A DNA stretch of 34,032 nucleotides from a virus, in the IMG/VR virus record IMGVR_UViG_3300023180_000202, positions 1 through 34,032 of that record. One strand, written 5' to 3'. The notes beneath the pieces were generated by a model. It searched no databases and was not told the DNA's origin. It worked only from the letters and a program-made list of their open reading frames with translations. Shown in pieces: positions 7,039 through 15,212 of the stretch (its first letter is position 1; each line of letters starts with the position of its first letter). The translations under genes and the position numbers were made by a program.

Positions 7039-8063
7039 AGTCCGATTATCCTCTCCCATGTCGCTGCATCAACCACGCCCGTGGCCGGTAGAGCATACTG
7101 CAGCTGTAGATCCCGAACTGCGGCTTCTGTTCTGCGGCCAAATATTCCATCTACCTTTGCGCCGACAGCCATTTGGATGCGCTTGACACACTCTCCTGAA
7201 CTTCCTATAGCAAAAGTGTTTCTAGAGCAAGCAATTTCTTCTTGGTCTACTACGTCGGTGCCAGCGACAGTGACAAATGTGTTGGGGAATAAATCAAAAC
7301 CAACTCGGTCTATCATGAAAACACCATCAAACCCATTTACATTGTTGAACCTTACAGACATTCCCGGAAAGAGCTGTGTTGTAGTATCAGTCTTTAGAAA
7401 GGATGCTTGGAATGTAGCTGCAGTGTCAGCATCTACAGATTTTCTTAGCTTTAAGTCTGATGCGTATAATGTGTCTGTTGTTTCAGAGGGCACGTTGACT
7501 TCTAATGCCGGTTGACTATTTACAATGAATTCCTCAGTAGCAAAGAACAACGTGTTGCGGGCTTCAAAAAATCTAAACTTTAAATCACTGGCAAGTCTAG
7601 AAAGTACATCAAATGTAGACTCATCATTATTCTCATCTTGTACTCTCTGTATGTTTCCATCGATGGGGCTCTGTTGCCCAAAGAAGTTCATTCCAAATCT
7701 TTCTGCCGTGGTTGAAGCGAAGGCCGTTGGAGATATTGCGCCAAAATTTGCGCTTCCTTTCTCTCTTCGCATTCTTTGCATGGGGCGTGATCTTGCGGTA
7801 ACATCAGTTCTGTCTGTGGGACCGTGGTTTAACTTTACGGCAGCTATTTCAAACTCAATACCATTGAATACCACCCGGCGACCAATCATGAAGTAATTAT
7901 TATTGTTCATCCGAAACTCTGGATCGTGTACGACAAACGTAATTTCGCTTACTAGCGACGCAGAAACTTCGTAGTTCAAATTAGTGACGGAATCTCGTAT
8001 TTCTACGTTTCGCTCACCAATCTCACCAACGGTAAGTGAGTCTATTGTAATTAAATTCGCCAT
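7035..8063 (-). CDS. Baseplate hub protein with C-terminal PG_binding_1 domain
   Basis: Probable tail hub (gpD/gp27/XkdQ-like), 342 residues. The main body is beta-rich, with hub-like segments such as NGIEFEIAAVKL and, later, ESTFDVLSRLASDLKFRFF, typical of proteins that process a local coordinate of the tail tip. Residues ~282-342 form a separate peptidoglycan-binding type 1 domain (GSSGECVKRIQ, then VDGIFGRRTEAAVRDLQ and TWERIIGL). Attached to the tail tip, it would grip the cell wall during entry. The gene follows the baseplate adaptor with a 4-base gap and overlaps the fibre gene. The hub assignment rests on position and weak sequence features; the binding domain is clear. Confidence 0.75.
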   Translation of the reverse strand: MANLITIDSLTVGEIGERNVEIRDSVTNLNYEVSASLVSEITFVVHDPEFRMNNNNYFMIGRRVVFNGIEFEIAAVKLNHGPTDRTDVTARSRPMQRMRREKGSANFGAISPTAFASTTAERFGMNFFGQQSPIDGNIQRVQDENNDESTFDVLSRLASDLKFRFFEARNTLFFATEEFIVNSQPALEVNVPSETTDTLYASDLKLRKSVDADTAATFQASFLKTDTTTQLFPGMSVRFNNVNGFDGVFMIDRVGFDLFPNTFVTVAGTDVVDQEEIACSRNTFAIGSSGECVKRIQMAVGAKVDGIFGRRTEAAVRDLQLQYALPATGVVDAATWERIIGL

Positions 8064-8067
8064 AGCC

Positions 8068-8838
8068 TTAGCTTATAGGTAAAGTGGTGCTTGTATCAAA
8101 TCCAGCAGAGGAGAGAATTTTTTGAACATTCCACTCTTCAAGAGCCGCGTTTATTTCATCTTGGGTTCCCAACCCAGATAGATCGACATTGGCGGGAAGT
8201 CGTAAACCAATACCGAAGTCGCCTTCATACTCTCGCTCCGGGTCATCCTCAACTGGCTCGGGTGCGGGCTGAGACGGGATTGTCGGTGCAATGTCTGGCG
8301 TATGGTATACAACATCTAAGGCAACCAGCTCTGGGTTGTAGGTTGGTGATTCCGTTAGCTGAATTTGTGCTTCTACACGTATTGGTTCTCCATCGGAGTT
8401 TAGCTGCTTTGTCTCAAAGGTCAAACGTGTTATTTTTACGCTGTATGATAGGGCAAGTAGACCGTAAGCGAACTTACAATCGTACCCGTTCGCTGCCATG
8501 CTTTCTAACCCCTCCATGACACTTATAACTGGAGCAGACAAAGCTCCACCACTCTGCTTGTCAGCGATTACCACATTGAAAGTACAAGTTCTTAATTGTG
8601 GATTTTCTATAGCTAACAATGGTTTTTGATTTGGTCTACGAAGCTCAACAGTCTTTACCGTGACATTATCAAATGTTAACTGTTTCGGAGCAAAGGGAAA
8701 TCTAACCACTACCTGATCTTGAGACGGTAGTGATAGTGTCTTTAGAATGGCTTGTGCGCTGTCCCCAACCGAGCGGAAGGGGCCAATGCTTTTACTTCTT
8801 CCAGATGAGGTTCTGACTGATGTCTTTACTCTTGCCAT
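8068..8838 (-). CDS. Baseplate adaptor / tube-end protein, gp53 or CIS-tube-like
   Basis: 256 residues directly after the tape measure and before the hub, the position held by T4 gp53/XkdP-type LysM adaptors or CIS tube proteins. The segment VVRFPFAPKQLTFDNVTVKTVEL (~43-65), then LRTCTFNVVIADK, resembles the FPFxPxxL...ElRRP...FxxxxxDK pattern of contractile-tail inner baseplate proteins. The C-terminus (~180-256) is Pro/Glu-rich, then helical. No LysM domain could be recognised, so the name is tentative. The start is TAATG-coupled to the tape-measure stop (8840-8838), so translation follows from that gene. Confidence 0.55.
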   Translation of the reverse strand: MARVKTSVRTSSGRSKSIGPFRSVGDSAQAILKTLSLPSQDQVVVRFPFAPKQLTFDNVTVKTVELRRPNQKPLLAIENPQLRTCTFNVVIADKQSGGALSAPVISVMEGLESMAANGYDCKFAYGLLALSYSVKITRLTFETKQLNSDGEPIRVEAQIQLTESPTYNPELVALDVVYHTPDIAPTIPSQPAPEPVEDDPEREYEGDFGIGLRLPANVDLSGLGTQDEINAALEEWNVQKILSSAGFDTSTTLPIS

Positions 8839-11800
8839 TATGGAGCTCCACCTTGAGTTGTTCCACCTGTTGTGGACTGAGTTGTTACGGTAACGCCGTT
8901 GCTATTTGGAAGTACCGTGCTTGTTCTTTCCCCAACTGGTATTTCTTCACCATTTATCATAATTGTAGTAGCCTGCTTGGTGTTCTCAGCAATTCTTCTT
9001 AGCTCAACGAGCTGGTCTGCGGCAAGCTGCTCTTGGCCAAGGTTGATGCTTTGAGACTCTGCAAGAAGCGTTGAAATTTCCTTATTTAATACAGCTTCGT
9101 CTACACCAGCAAATGCTCCTCGCTCTATGCCACCAAGCGTAAGCCGCTCTTCTGCAGTCATGCTTGATCCATAGCGTGCCCTCAGAATGTTGATACGCTC
9201 TCGTGGGTCCATGGAGGAGCTATAAGCCAAGGCTGATTCAATTTGATCCATTGCTCGTATCCGACCCTGTACTGCCTCGCCTCCGGTAATTGTCCTAATT
9301 CTTTGACCGAGTTCGTTTTCAAACGCTTTTTGCTCATAGGCCGATGTTAGCTCATCTGCGCTTAATGCTCCACCTGACGCCTCAACAATACTGTCTATCT
9401 GGCTTCTCAACAGGTCTCTGCCGACACGAGATACGTCTTCTCTGCCTTCGCGTGCTCCTAGTCTAAGTAGCTCAGATATTGGACCAAATGCAGCGGCAAT
9501 TGGATCGGCACCACGCATTATTTCTAAATTAGTTGCCTGAGTTACAAACGCGCTCACCATATCTGAAGTAAGTGAGTCAGCGTTCATCATCTCGTTTAGG
9601 GCGGCATTGGTTGAAGCCGCAGATTCCGTCCTAAAGAGTGAGGTTGACTCTATGTCGGGCAGTATGCCCATTGTTCTGTCTATGCGGTTTAGATCAGCTG
9701 TGAGCATTACTGTCATGTTTACAGCGTTACTCATGGCGTTCCACAGATCTACACCTATTGCATCAGCGAAACGAAGAAGCTCTTCCCCTGTTTTTCCGGT
9801 AGCGTTCTCTAGTATCATTAAGTTGTCGTGGTAGATTCTTGATGCGCTGGTGACAGCTTCAATGGCCTCCGCTTCAATGCCTCGCTCGCGGATTAATGCC
9901 TCAAGTCTCTCTTGGTCCATGTCATTTATGTCTTTACCGATTAGGTCGCTAAGCATACCACTGTAGGTATCAATAAACTTCTGGAACTCCTTTGTGTCAG
10001 CGCCAGCGGCCATGGCGGTTTGCATATCTTTTTGAAGATTGTATCCTTCAAAGAATTTTTCTGCAGTCATTTTTCCGGCTTCTGCGAACTCTTCAAAGTA
10101 CATTTCAAGACCATCGGCCATTACGTTAGCAGCGTGATCTTTGTTTCTGACGTTCCATATAGTCATGCCTGTTAGGATAAGACCGCCAACTACTGCACCG
10201 ATTCCTGTTGCGGCCAACGCACTCATTCCACCAAATCCAGCAAGTGCGCTTCCGCCCAAAAGTGCCCCGCCTCCGACTGTTGAAATAGTATTTCCAACAC
10301 CAATTCCGTTTTGTTGTGCGCTTATTGCGCCCCCCACAAGAGCAGCGGCACCACCAGCTCCACCGGCGTAACGCAAATTCTTGGACAACATGTATGTTCC
10401 AGCAGCCGCTGAAAGTCCTGCACCTAAACCTCCTCCGGACTGTATCGCTAGTGCATCAACAATTCCGTACCCTATGAGGCCAGCACCTGCGGCCCTAGTT
10501 AAATTCTGAGCATTTACACCGGGAAATTTGCCCAAAGAACCTGCAAAACCTTGATATGCCTTCATTGCCCCGACTGACATTATTAAAACCTTGGTTAATG
10601 CAGATAAAGCAAAAACTGCTGTTAGCAATGGACCGCCCAACACTGAGGCAATTTTAGCTATTGCTGTAGCAAATGCAGCGAGTATTGTCATGAACCCCTT
10701 AAGGACGGGAGCAAACTGAGTAAATGCTTTTGACAAGTCAGCTATTATTCCCGGAAGAGCTTCAAATAGCGGTGTGAAGGAATCAAGTAGCTTGCCAATC
10801 ATTGGAATAAAGTTTGTCGCTATGGAATCAAAGGTTTTGGATATTGAATCAAGTCGATTAAAGAACGCGCTGTTTCCAGACTTGAACAAATCAAATATAG
10901 CTCCAATTACATTGCCAATTGATGTACCAAACTGAATAAATGCATCTTTATTAGCGACAACCAAATCGCTAAAGCCAGCAAATAGTCCTCTACCGCCAGC
11001 AGCATCACCCATGGCCCTAAACATATCAATGACTACATTTGCGGCTGGCTCAAACCTCCTGAGAACATCACCTATGTCGGCAAAGAACTCTCTAACACCT
11101 CTAAAGAAGTCTATAATGCTGTCTGCAAAGGTGTCTAAGCTTTCTATGTTCTCTACTATGTTAGATCTGAAGAATTCGCTAATTGAGTCAACAATTGAAA
11201 CTAGCGTGGGGGCGAATGACTCTGCGCCAGCTTGCTGTATGACTCCAGCAATCGACAGCATGTCTTCTTTGATTATCTTCGATACCTGCATGAACGACTG
11301 GCGGAAAGGCTCTAGGAGCGGATCACCTATGTCAGCAAAAAATGTCTTAAGTGTAGAAAACTCTGTTTTGAGAGTTCCTATGAATGTATTGGCAAGCTCT
11401 TGCCCAATGTTCTGGAATGACTCTTTAACTACAGTATTTCCCTGAAGCGCGGCAAGTAGTCCTTCTACAGTTGTGACTCCAGCCAGAGATCCTTCTTTGA
11501 ACCCCGAGGCACCTTCTATAGCTTTCTTGGTTGCCTTAAAGTCATCCTTATTTATTGCTCCAGCCAAGCCAACTGTAGCAGTTACGTCTCCACCACTTAA
11601 GGCAAATAACGTGCCAGCAATTCTATTGATATTTTGTGGAGCAACTCCAGACCTTATCAAGGAAGAGGTAACCCCCGTGGTGCCCTCGCCGCCCAATAGG
11701 CCCGACAGGGATGGGGAAAGGCCTCTTGTTCCTCTCGCTGCGGCCCGCCTTCCGGCAAGTCCACCACCCAAGTATGGTGATAGGCTGACTTCGTTAAATT

Positions 11801-12263
11801 GACGTAGGGCTGCTGCTGCGGTTGCCACGGCAGTGGCAACAGATGCTGCGGCGACAGCAACGCCCTTTAGTGCGACGCTATATAAACTAGCTGCTGCTCG
11901 TCCTGTTATTAAAGCAAGCTTTACTGCCACTAATCCTGTGGTAAATAAAGCAATTTCTCCCGCTAAAGCAATAAATCCAAACTTGCCCAAAGCTTTAACA
12001 AACTTCATAACTGGGCCAGTTACACTCTTTAGGACGCCCTGAAATCTCCTAAGAGAGCGATTTAGCTTTGTTAAAGTTCTGCTATTCTTATTTACAGAAT
12101 TATCTAATTTGTCGCTATTTTCTGTAATGGAACCAAGCCGCTCAGAGAGCTGCATGGCATTTGTGGATATAGCGTTTAGGCTTGTGCGTAGGGCTTGAAT
12201 CTGAGCGATGCTCGTAGCTACGCCATTTACGTCAATATCAAGATCTAAGTTTTCCCTAGCCAC
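8838..12263 (-). CDS. Tape measure protein (1141 aa)
   Basis: Sets tail length and is ejected during infection. It is the longest tail gene, with a helical N-terminus (NSDKLDNSVNKNSRTLTKLNRSLRRF) and Ala/Gly-rich hydrophobic stretches at ~85-155, ~520-580 and ~670-710, as in tape measures. No lysozyme or peptidase domain was seen inside. I start it at GTG 12263, because GGAG lies six bases upstream; a TTG four codons earlier would place that site inside the gene. At about 1.5 angstrom per residue the tail would be roughly 170 nm. It follows the chaperones and precedes the baseplate genes, the standard order. A terminator hairpin lies just upstream and I see no good promoter after it, so expression may need readthrough. 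Confidence 0.88.
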   Translation of the reverse strand: MARENLDLDIDVNGVATSIAQIQALRTSLNAISTNAMQLSERLGSITENSDKLDNSVNKNSRTLTKLNRSLRRFQGVLKSVTGPVMKFVKALGKFGFIALAGEIALFTTGLVAVKLALITGRAAASLYSVALKGVAVAAASVATAVATAAAALRQFNEVSLSPYLGGGLAGRRAAARGTRGLSPSLSGLLGGEGTTGVTSSLIRSGVAPQNINRIAGTLFALSGGDVTATVGLAGAINKDDFKATKKAIEGASGFKEGSLAGVTTVEGLLAALQGNTVVKESFQNIGQELANTFIGTLKTEFSTLKTFFADIGDPLLEPFRQSFMQVSKIIKEDMLSIAGVIQQAGAESFAPTLVSIVDSISEFFRSNIVENIESLDTFADSIIDFFRGVREFFADIGDVLRRFEPAANVVIDMFRAMGDAAGGRGLFAGFSDLVVANKDAFIQFGTSIGNVIGAIFDLFKSGNSAFFNRLDSISKTFDSIATNFIPMIGKLLDSFTPLFEALPGIIADLSKAFTQFAPVLKGFMTILAAFATAIAKIASVLGGPLLTAVFALSALTKVLIMSVGAMKAYQGFAGSLGKFPGVNAQNLTRAAGAGLIGYGIVDALAIQSGGGLGAGLSAAAGTYMLSKNLRYAGGAGGAAALVGGAISAQQNGIGVGNTISTVGGGALLGGSALAGFGGMSALAATGIGAVVGGLILTGMTIWNVRNKDHAANVMADGLEMYFEEFAEAGKMTAEKFFEGYNLQKDMQTAMAAGADTKEFQKFIDTYSGMLSDLIGKDINDMDQERLEALIRERGIEAEAIEAVTSASRIYHDNLMILENATGKTGEELLRFADAIGVDLWNAMSNAVNMTVMLTADLNRIDRTMGILPDIESTSLFRTESAASTNAALNEMMNADSLTSDMVSAFVTQATNLEIMRGADPIAAAFGPISELLRLGAREGREDVSRVGRDLLRSQIDSIVEASGGALSADELTSAYEQKAFENELGQRIRTITGGEAVQGRIRAMDQIESALAYSSSMDPRERINILRARYGSSMTAEERLTLGGIERGAFAGVDEAVLNKEISTLLAESQSINLGQEQLAADQLVELRRIAENTKQATTIMINGEEIPVGERTSTVLPNSNGVTVTTQSTTGGTTQGGAP

Positions 12264-12311
12264 GCACGACTCCAATCAAGACCTAAGGCTCTACATGGTA
12301 TTTTACAGCAA

Positions 12312-12337
12312 AAAGAGGTGGAATCATCCACCTCTTT
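12312..12337 (-). terminator. Rho-independent terminator after the tail chaperones
   Basis: Perfect 11-bp stem AAAGAGGTGGA / TCCACCTCTTT with loop ATCA; on the minus strand it is followed by a T-run (five T in total). The stop codon of the downstream chaperone ORF (12326-12324) lies in the loop, so the left arm is coding. It separates the chaperone unit from the tape-measure gene. Confidence 0.85.
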
Positions 12338-12515
12338 GAGCCTTGGCCTTTCTTTCGGCCTCTTTCTGATCTCTGGACAGAGCGTGAGCAGCGGCCATTC
12401 TCAGGATCCACTCATCGTCTGTACAGTTCAGAATTTGTATTGGGTCAGTATGGAAGGCTTCCCCAAGTCGGGCCGCACTAATGATCCGTGGATCGTGCGA
12501 CAGCCTTTCTACCAA
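12324..12515 (-). CDS. Tail assembly chaperone, downstream (frameshift) part
   Basis: 63-residue reading frame in the -1 frame relative to the upstream chaperone, overlapping its last codons. The sequence DPIQILNCTDDEWILRMAAAHAL with a charged Lys/Arg-rich end resembles the T part of G/GT tail assembly chaperones. The only local start is a TTG (12515) directly after GAAGGG with no proper spacing, so it is more likely made as a fusion by -1 frameshifting than on its own. The -1 frame is closed by TGA at 12539-12537, so the shift must happen between there and the upstream stop. The position just before the tape measure is the classic one for this pair. Confidence 0.7.
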   Translation of the reverse strand: MVERLSHDPRIISAARLGEAFHTDPIQILNCTDDEWILRMAAAHALSRDQKEAERKAKAQRGG

Positions 12516-12539
12516 CCCTTCGTAGGGTCCTCGGCGTCA
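12509..12539 (-). other. Window for -1 ribosomal frameshift in chaperone gene
   Basis: The zero frame runs through to TAG at 12511-12509, and the -1 frame is open from just after TGA 12539-12537. The shift must therefore occur in about 28 bases. No textbook X-XXY-YYZ heptamer is present. The best candidates are GGGTTGG (GGT to GGG in the P site) and the CCC run in GACCCT. The efficiency cannot be judged from sequence. Confidence 0.5.
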
Positions 12540-13036
12540 ATGTCGTCGCCGTACCCAGCGAAGTCCAGAATCTTCAGGGCAACTGCCTCAAGGTGGGGGT
12601 CAATCCCATAAAAGGCGCGGATTGCGTCAGGAAGCGGCTTTGTGGTATTGGTCATCTCCAAAATTGCTGGAGATGCGAAGGTAATGGGAATATCGTTGTC
12701 GTCTGTTACGATTTCACCGTCAAAGTAAATACCGGTTACTGTCTGACCAACCACATAACATGAGAACTTAGTAGAGTCAAGTTCGTCAGTCTTGCGATTT
12801 GTTGCGTTTCTGCGCCAAGACTTGAGCTGCTCGGTAGTGATGTTTGGCGAAAACTTTACAGTGACGCCAGTACGCTCCGGAACGCTGATCTCAACCTCTG
12901 GCCGAGTTACTTCCTTCTCAATTTCTGCCTTGAGCTTATCAAGTACGGAAATGTTCTTAGACGAAGCCTGTGCTGAAGACTTCGGTGTAGCGCCCTGTGC
13001 GGACGGGATGTTGATAATGTCGTCGTTAGTATCCAT
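12509..13036 (-). CDS. Tail assembly chaperone, upstream part (G-like, 175 aa)
   Basis: Probable G-type chaperone that holds the tape measure during tail assembly. Residues ~58-130 contain a regular domain with FSCYVVGQTVTGIYFDGEIV; the C-terminal ~30 residues (LPDAIRAFYGIDPHLEAVALKILDF) are helical and acidic. No family is certain from sequence alone; the call rests on size, place between tube and tape measure, and the overlapping -1 frame. ATG 13036 lies 6 bases after a -10 box and has no ribosome site, so the message is probably leaderless. The gene is bounded by terminators on both sides, making it an independent transcription unit. Confidence 0.72.
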   Translation of the reverse strand: MDTNDDIINIPSAQGATPKSSAQASSKNISVLDKLKAEIEKEVTRPEVEISVPERTGVTVKFSPNITTEQLKSWRRNATNRKTDELDSTKFSCYVVGQTVTGIYFDGEIVTDDNDIPITFASPAILEMTNTTKPLPDAIRAFYGIDPHLEAVALKILDFAGYGDDIDAEDPTKGW

Positions 13037-13071
13037 GAGAATATCCTAATCCAACAAACTGCGCTTGTCAA
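13037..13071 (-). promoter_or_regulatory. Leaderless promoter of the tail chaperone unit
   Basis: On the minus strand TTGACA (13071-13066), 17-base spacer, TAGGAT (13048-13043), 6 bases, ATG at 13036. The -35 lies in GCTTGACAAGC, an inverted repeat with one central base. The surrounding 13 bases are nearly identical to the promoter at 3125-3130. Confidence 0.85.
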
Positions 13072-13080
13072 GCAGCTTTA

Positions 13081-13117
13081 GAAAAGCACAACGACCCGCC
13101 ATAAAGGCGGGCCGTTG
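13081..13117 (-). terminator. Rho-independent terminator after the tail tube gene
   Basis: 12-bp stem (13089-13100 with 13106-13117), one G-U pair when read on the minus strand, loop of five bases, followed by TGCTTTTC. It lies 20 bases after the tube stop and just upstream of the chaperone promoter, so sheath/tube transcription ends before the chaperone unit. Confidence 0.8.
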
Positions 13118-13136
13118 CGGTGTGGAGGCGGAGATA

Positions 13137-13583
13137 TCAGGCTACAGTGCTTACCGAGAAGGTAAGCGAGAACTGCGAAGGCGTTCCAGAAGAGGCATCG
13201 CCATCAGGCTCAGTGAGGCCGACGAGGAGCGCCTTTGAATAAACGCGCTCTTCACCGGGTACACGGAGATCACAGTCCAATGTGAAGATGTAAACATCGT
13301 AGTACGTCTGGCCTACGAGCTGACGGAGCTGAGAAAGGCGGGGGCCGTCCTCATCTGGGTCATACATCTTCGTTACAGTGATGTCACCAATCTCAGCAGG
13401 AGCGCAAAGTACCTGAGGGAAGCGGTCGCCGCCATCGTATACCTTCTCTACTGCTGCGCTGATCTCGCCACCGCTGACGGTAGCGAAGTACTTGTTTACT
13501 CCGAACTCTGGACCGGGCGAATGACCGGGGTCATTTCGTGGTGTGATCGAAGCTACAATTTGCCTCTGTGTTGCCTTTGCCAT
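13137..13583 (-). CDS. Tail tube protein (148 aa)
   Basis: Likely major tail tube subunit. It follows the sheath gene by 14 bases with a strong AGGAGA ribosome site, and its length fits contractile-tail tube proteins. The predicted fold is beta-rich: KYFATVSGGEISAAVEKVYDGG, then ITVTKMYDPDEDG and a C-terminal strand FSLTFSVSTVA, which is typical of the tube beta-sandwich. There are no signal or membrane segments. Together with the sheath it forms the contractile tail. The assignment rests on gene order and fold features rather than a signature motif. Confidence 0.8.
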   Translation of the reverse strand: MAKATQRQIVASITPRNDPGHSPGPEFGVNKYFATVSGGEISAAVEKVYDGGDRFPQVLCAPAEIGDITVTKMYDPDEDGPRLSQLRQLVGQTYYDVYIFTLDCDLRVPGEERVYSKALLVGLTEPDGDASSGTPSQFSLTFSVSTVA

Positions 13584-13597
13584 TTATTTATCTCCTA

Positions 13598-15085
13598 TCA
13601 GATGACTGGTGCGGTAAGGTTGCTCTTGGCGATGGTGATCTGAATTTGATCAGCAACGCTTGAGACGCGGACGCCGACCTGAGCCTTAACCAAGCCGGTG
13701 GCCAGCTGAGTGGTGGGGTTGTTGGTGCTATCTACCACAACGCTGAAACCGGGATCGACCAGCTTGCCATCCTCATCGTAGGCCTCGTAGAGACCACCGG
13801 CAAGGCGAATTGGCTCAAGGAAGGCCTTGATGGAGGCTCGCATGTTGCCGAACAGGTTGCCCCTGCCGTCAATTGTCTCAAAGACAAACTGCTCCATGCG
13901 CTCTTCGACGCCGTATACGATGTAGTTGAGAGTGTCTCTCAGGGTGATAAAGCGCCAGTTGGCCTCGTCATTTGAGGCTGAGCGAGCGCCGTACACTCTG
14001 ATTTGACCACTTACTGTCTTGATGGCGTTAACTCTTGCGGCATCAAGGAGGTTTGCCTGAGCTGGCGTAAGGTCAACCTCTAGGCCACGGAGGGTAGCGG
14101 CTGAAGAGATTGCTCCAGCGCCTGCCCGCCATGGACCACCAGCGGCCTGCACTGCCTTTGTGCGGGCGGCTGCTACGTAAGCTTCTGGCGAAATAGTTAG
14201 GGTTGAGCTCGTGATTGCTGAGGTGCCAGCGGCCAGCTCGTCAACTGATGGTGAGTCTACCTTTACGTGTGGGTAGTAGAACGCCATGTGATTTGCTGAT
14301 GCATCGGCGGCATAATCAGCAGCCTCAGCCTTTACGGTTGCTTGTGAGGCGCCTGAAGCAAAGCCACAGAGAGCAACTCTGTTGTTTGCGGCGGCGTGAT
14401 CCCGAAGACCGTTCCATACCGTTGATCCACTGCGACCCGGGGCAGCAACAGCACCGCTGTTGAGATTCGCCGTAAAGAGGTCCAATGCGTCAACAATCTG
14501 GTCAGTTGTAACCGTAGGCCCGTCTGCTCCACCACTGATTGGCGTGGGGACCAGATTGGCTGGGTAGTCATTTGAAGCGTTTGCGCTTGCTACTTCAACT
14601 AGGTGGTTTACGGAAGAAGCGTTAAGGGTTGCTACTCCGTCCGCAATGCTCGCTAGGTCGCGAGAGGTGTAAATCAAAGCGTCGTTGAGGTAGAACTTGA
14701 CTCGGTAGCCAGCATTGTCGCCGTCAACAACCTCAACCTTGAGGTTCTCGGACCACGCACCGGCGGTCTTGGCGGTCATGACCATTGACGCAGCGTCAGC
14801 GGCATCAAGAAGTGTGAGTGATCCAGCGCTGGCTCCTACGCCAGCTACACGCTGAACGTAGCAGCGGGTGCCGCCCTCGTCAAAGTAGGTCTTAACGTGT
14901 GCGTAGAGGTTCTCGCTCTGGTAGTCGCCGTAGTAAGTGACATAATCAGCGAAGCTGCGAAGTAGAGTTGGGCCGTCTACTGGTCCACGCTCTGTCTCAC
15001 CTACAACGAAAAACTGACCAGCAACGATATCTCCGGCGCCTACTGGACCAGTTCTAACCGATGTGGTGATGTTAACTCCGGGCAT
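13598..15085 (-). CDS. Tail sheath protein (495 aa)
   Basis: Contractile tail sheath. The N-terminal VNITTSVRTGPVGAGDIVAGQFFVVGETERGP is the usual sheath start, followed by TLLRSFADYVTYYGD and the cysteine-containing YFDEGGTRCYVQRV. The C-terminal half contains the conserved RFITLRDTLNYIVYGVEERMEQFVFE and the polymerisation region ending in VQVGVRVSS-type strands. It has a strong GGAGG ribosome site before ATG 15085. It makes the phage a myovirus. A 127-base gap upstream holds a possible extended -10 promoter. The tube gene follows directly. Confidence 0.93.
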   Translation of the reverse strand: MPGVNITTSVRTGPVGAGDIVAGQFFVVGETERGPVDGPTLLRSFADYVTYYGDYQSENLYAHVKTYFDEGGTRCYVQRVAGVGASAGSLTLLDAADAASMVMTAKTAGAWSENLKVEVVDGDNAGYRVKFYLNDALIYTSRDLASIADGVATLNASSVNHLVEVASANASNDYPANLVPTPISGGADGPTVTTDQIVDALDLFTANLNSGAVAAPGRSGSTVWNGLRDHAAANNRVALCGFASGASQATVKAEAADYAADASANHMAFYYPHVKVDSPSVDELAAGTSAITSSTLTISPEAYVAAARTKAVQAAGGPWRAGAGAISSAATLRGLEVDLTPAQANLLDAARVNAIKTVSGQIRVYGARSASNDEANWRFITLRDTLNYIVYGVEERMEQFVFETIDGRGNLFGNMRASIKAFLEPIRLAGGLYEAYDEDGKLVDPGFSVVVDSTNNPTTQLATGLVKAQVGVRVSSVADQIQITIAKSNLTAPVI

Positions 15086-15212
15086 TTTCTAGCCTCCAAT
15101 TCCTTGTTTTTCAATAATTATTGACATCCGCTTTCGCGGTAGACGTGCATATGCCTTCAGGTATATATTACCACGACAATTCACGATACTCCTGTAACTT
15201 CGGCCTGTGTAA
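15086..15212 (-). promoter_or_regulatory. Leader region of the sheath gene
   Basis: 127-base gap. On the minus strand it holds an extended -10-like TGGTAATAT (15173-15165, no -35 seen), then a small GNRA-type hairpin CCGC-GAAA-GCGG (15128-15139), a perfect 14-bp palindrome TCAATAATTATTGA (15111-15124), and the sheath ribosome site. The palindrome could be an operator or an RNA element near the start. Weak promoter call. Confidence 0.35.

Noticed and set aside
12264-12275. TTG at 12275 as tape-measure start
   Set aside because: It would place the GGAG ribosome site inside the gene; GTG 12263 has ideal spacing.
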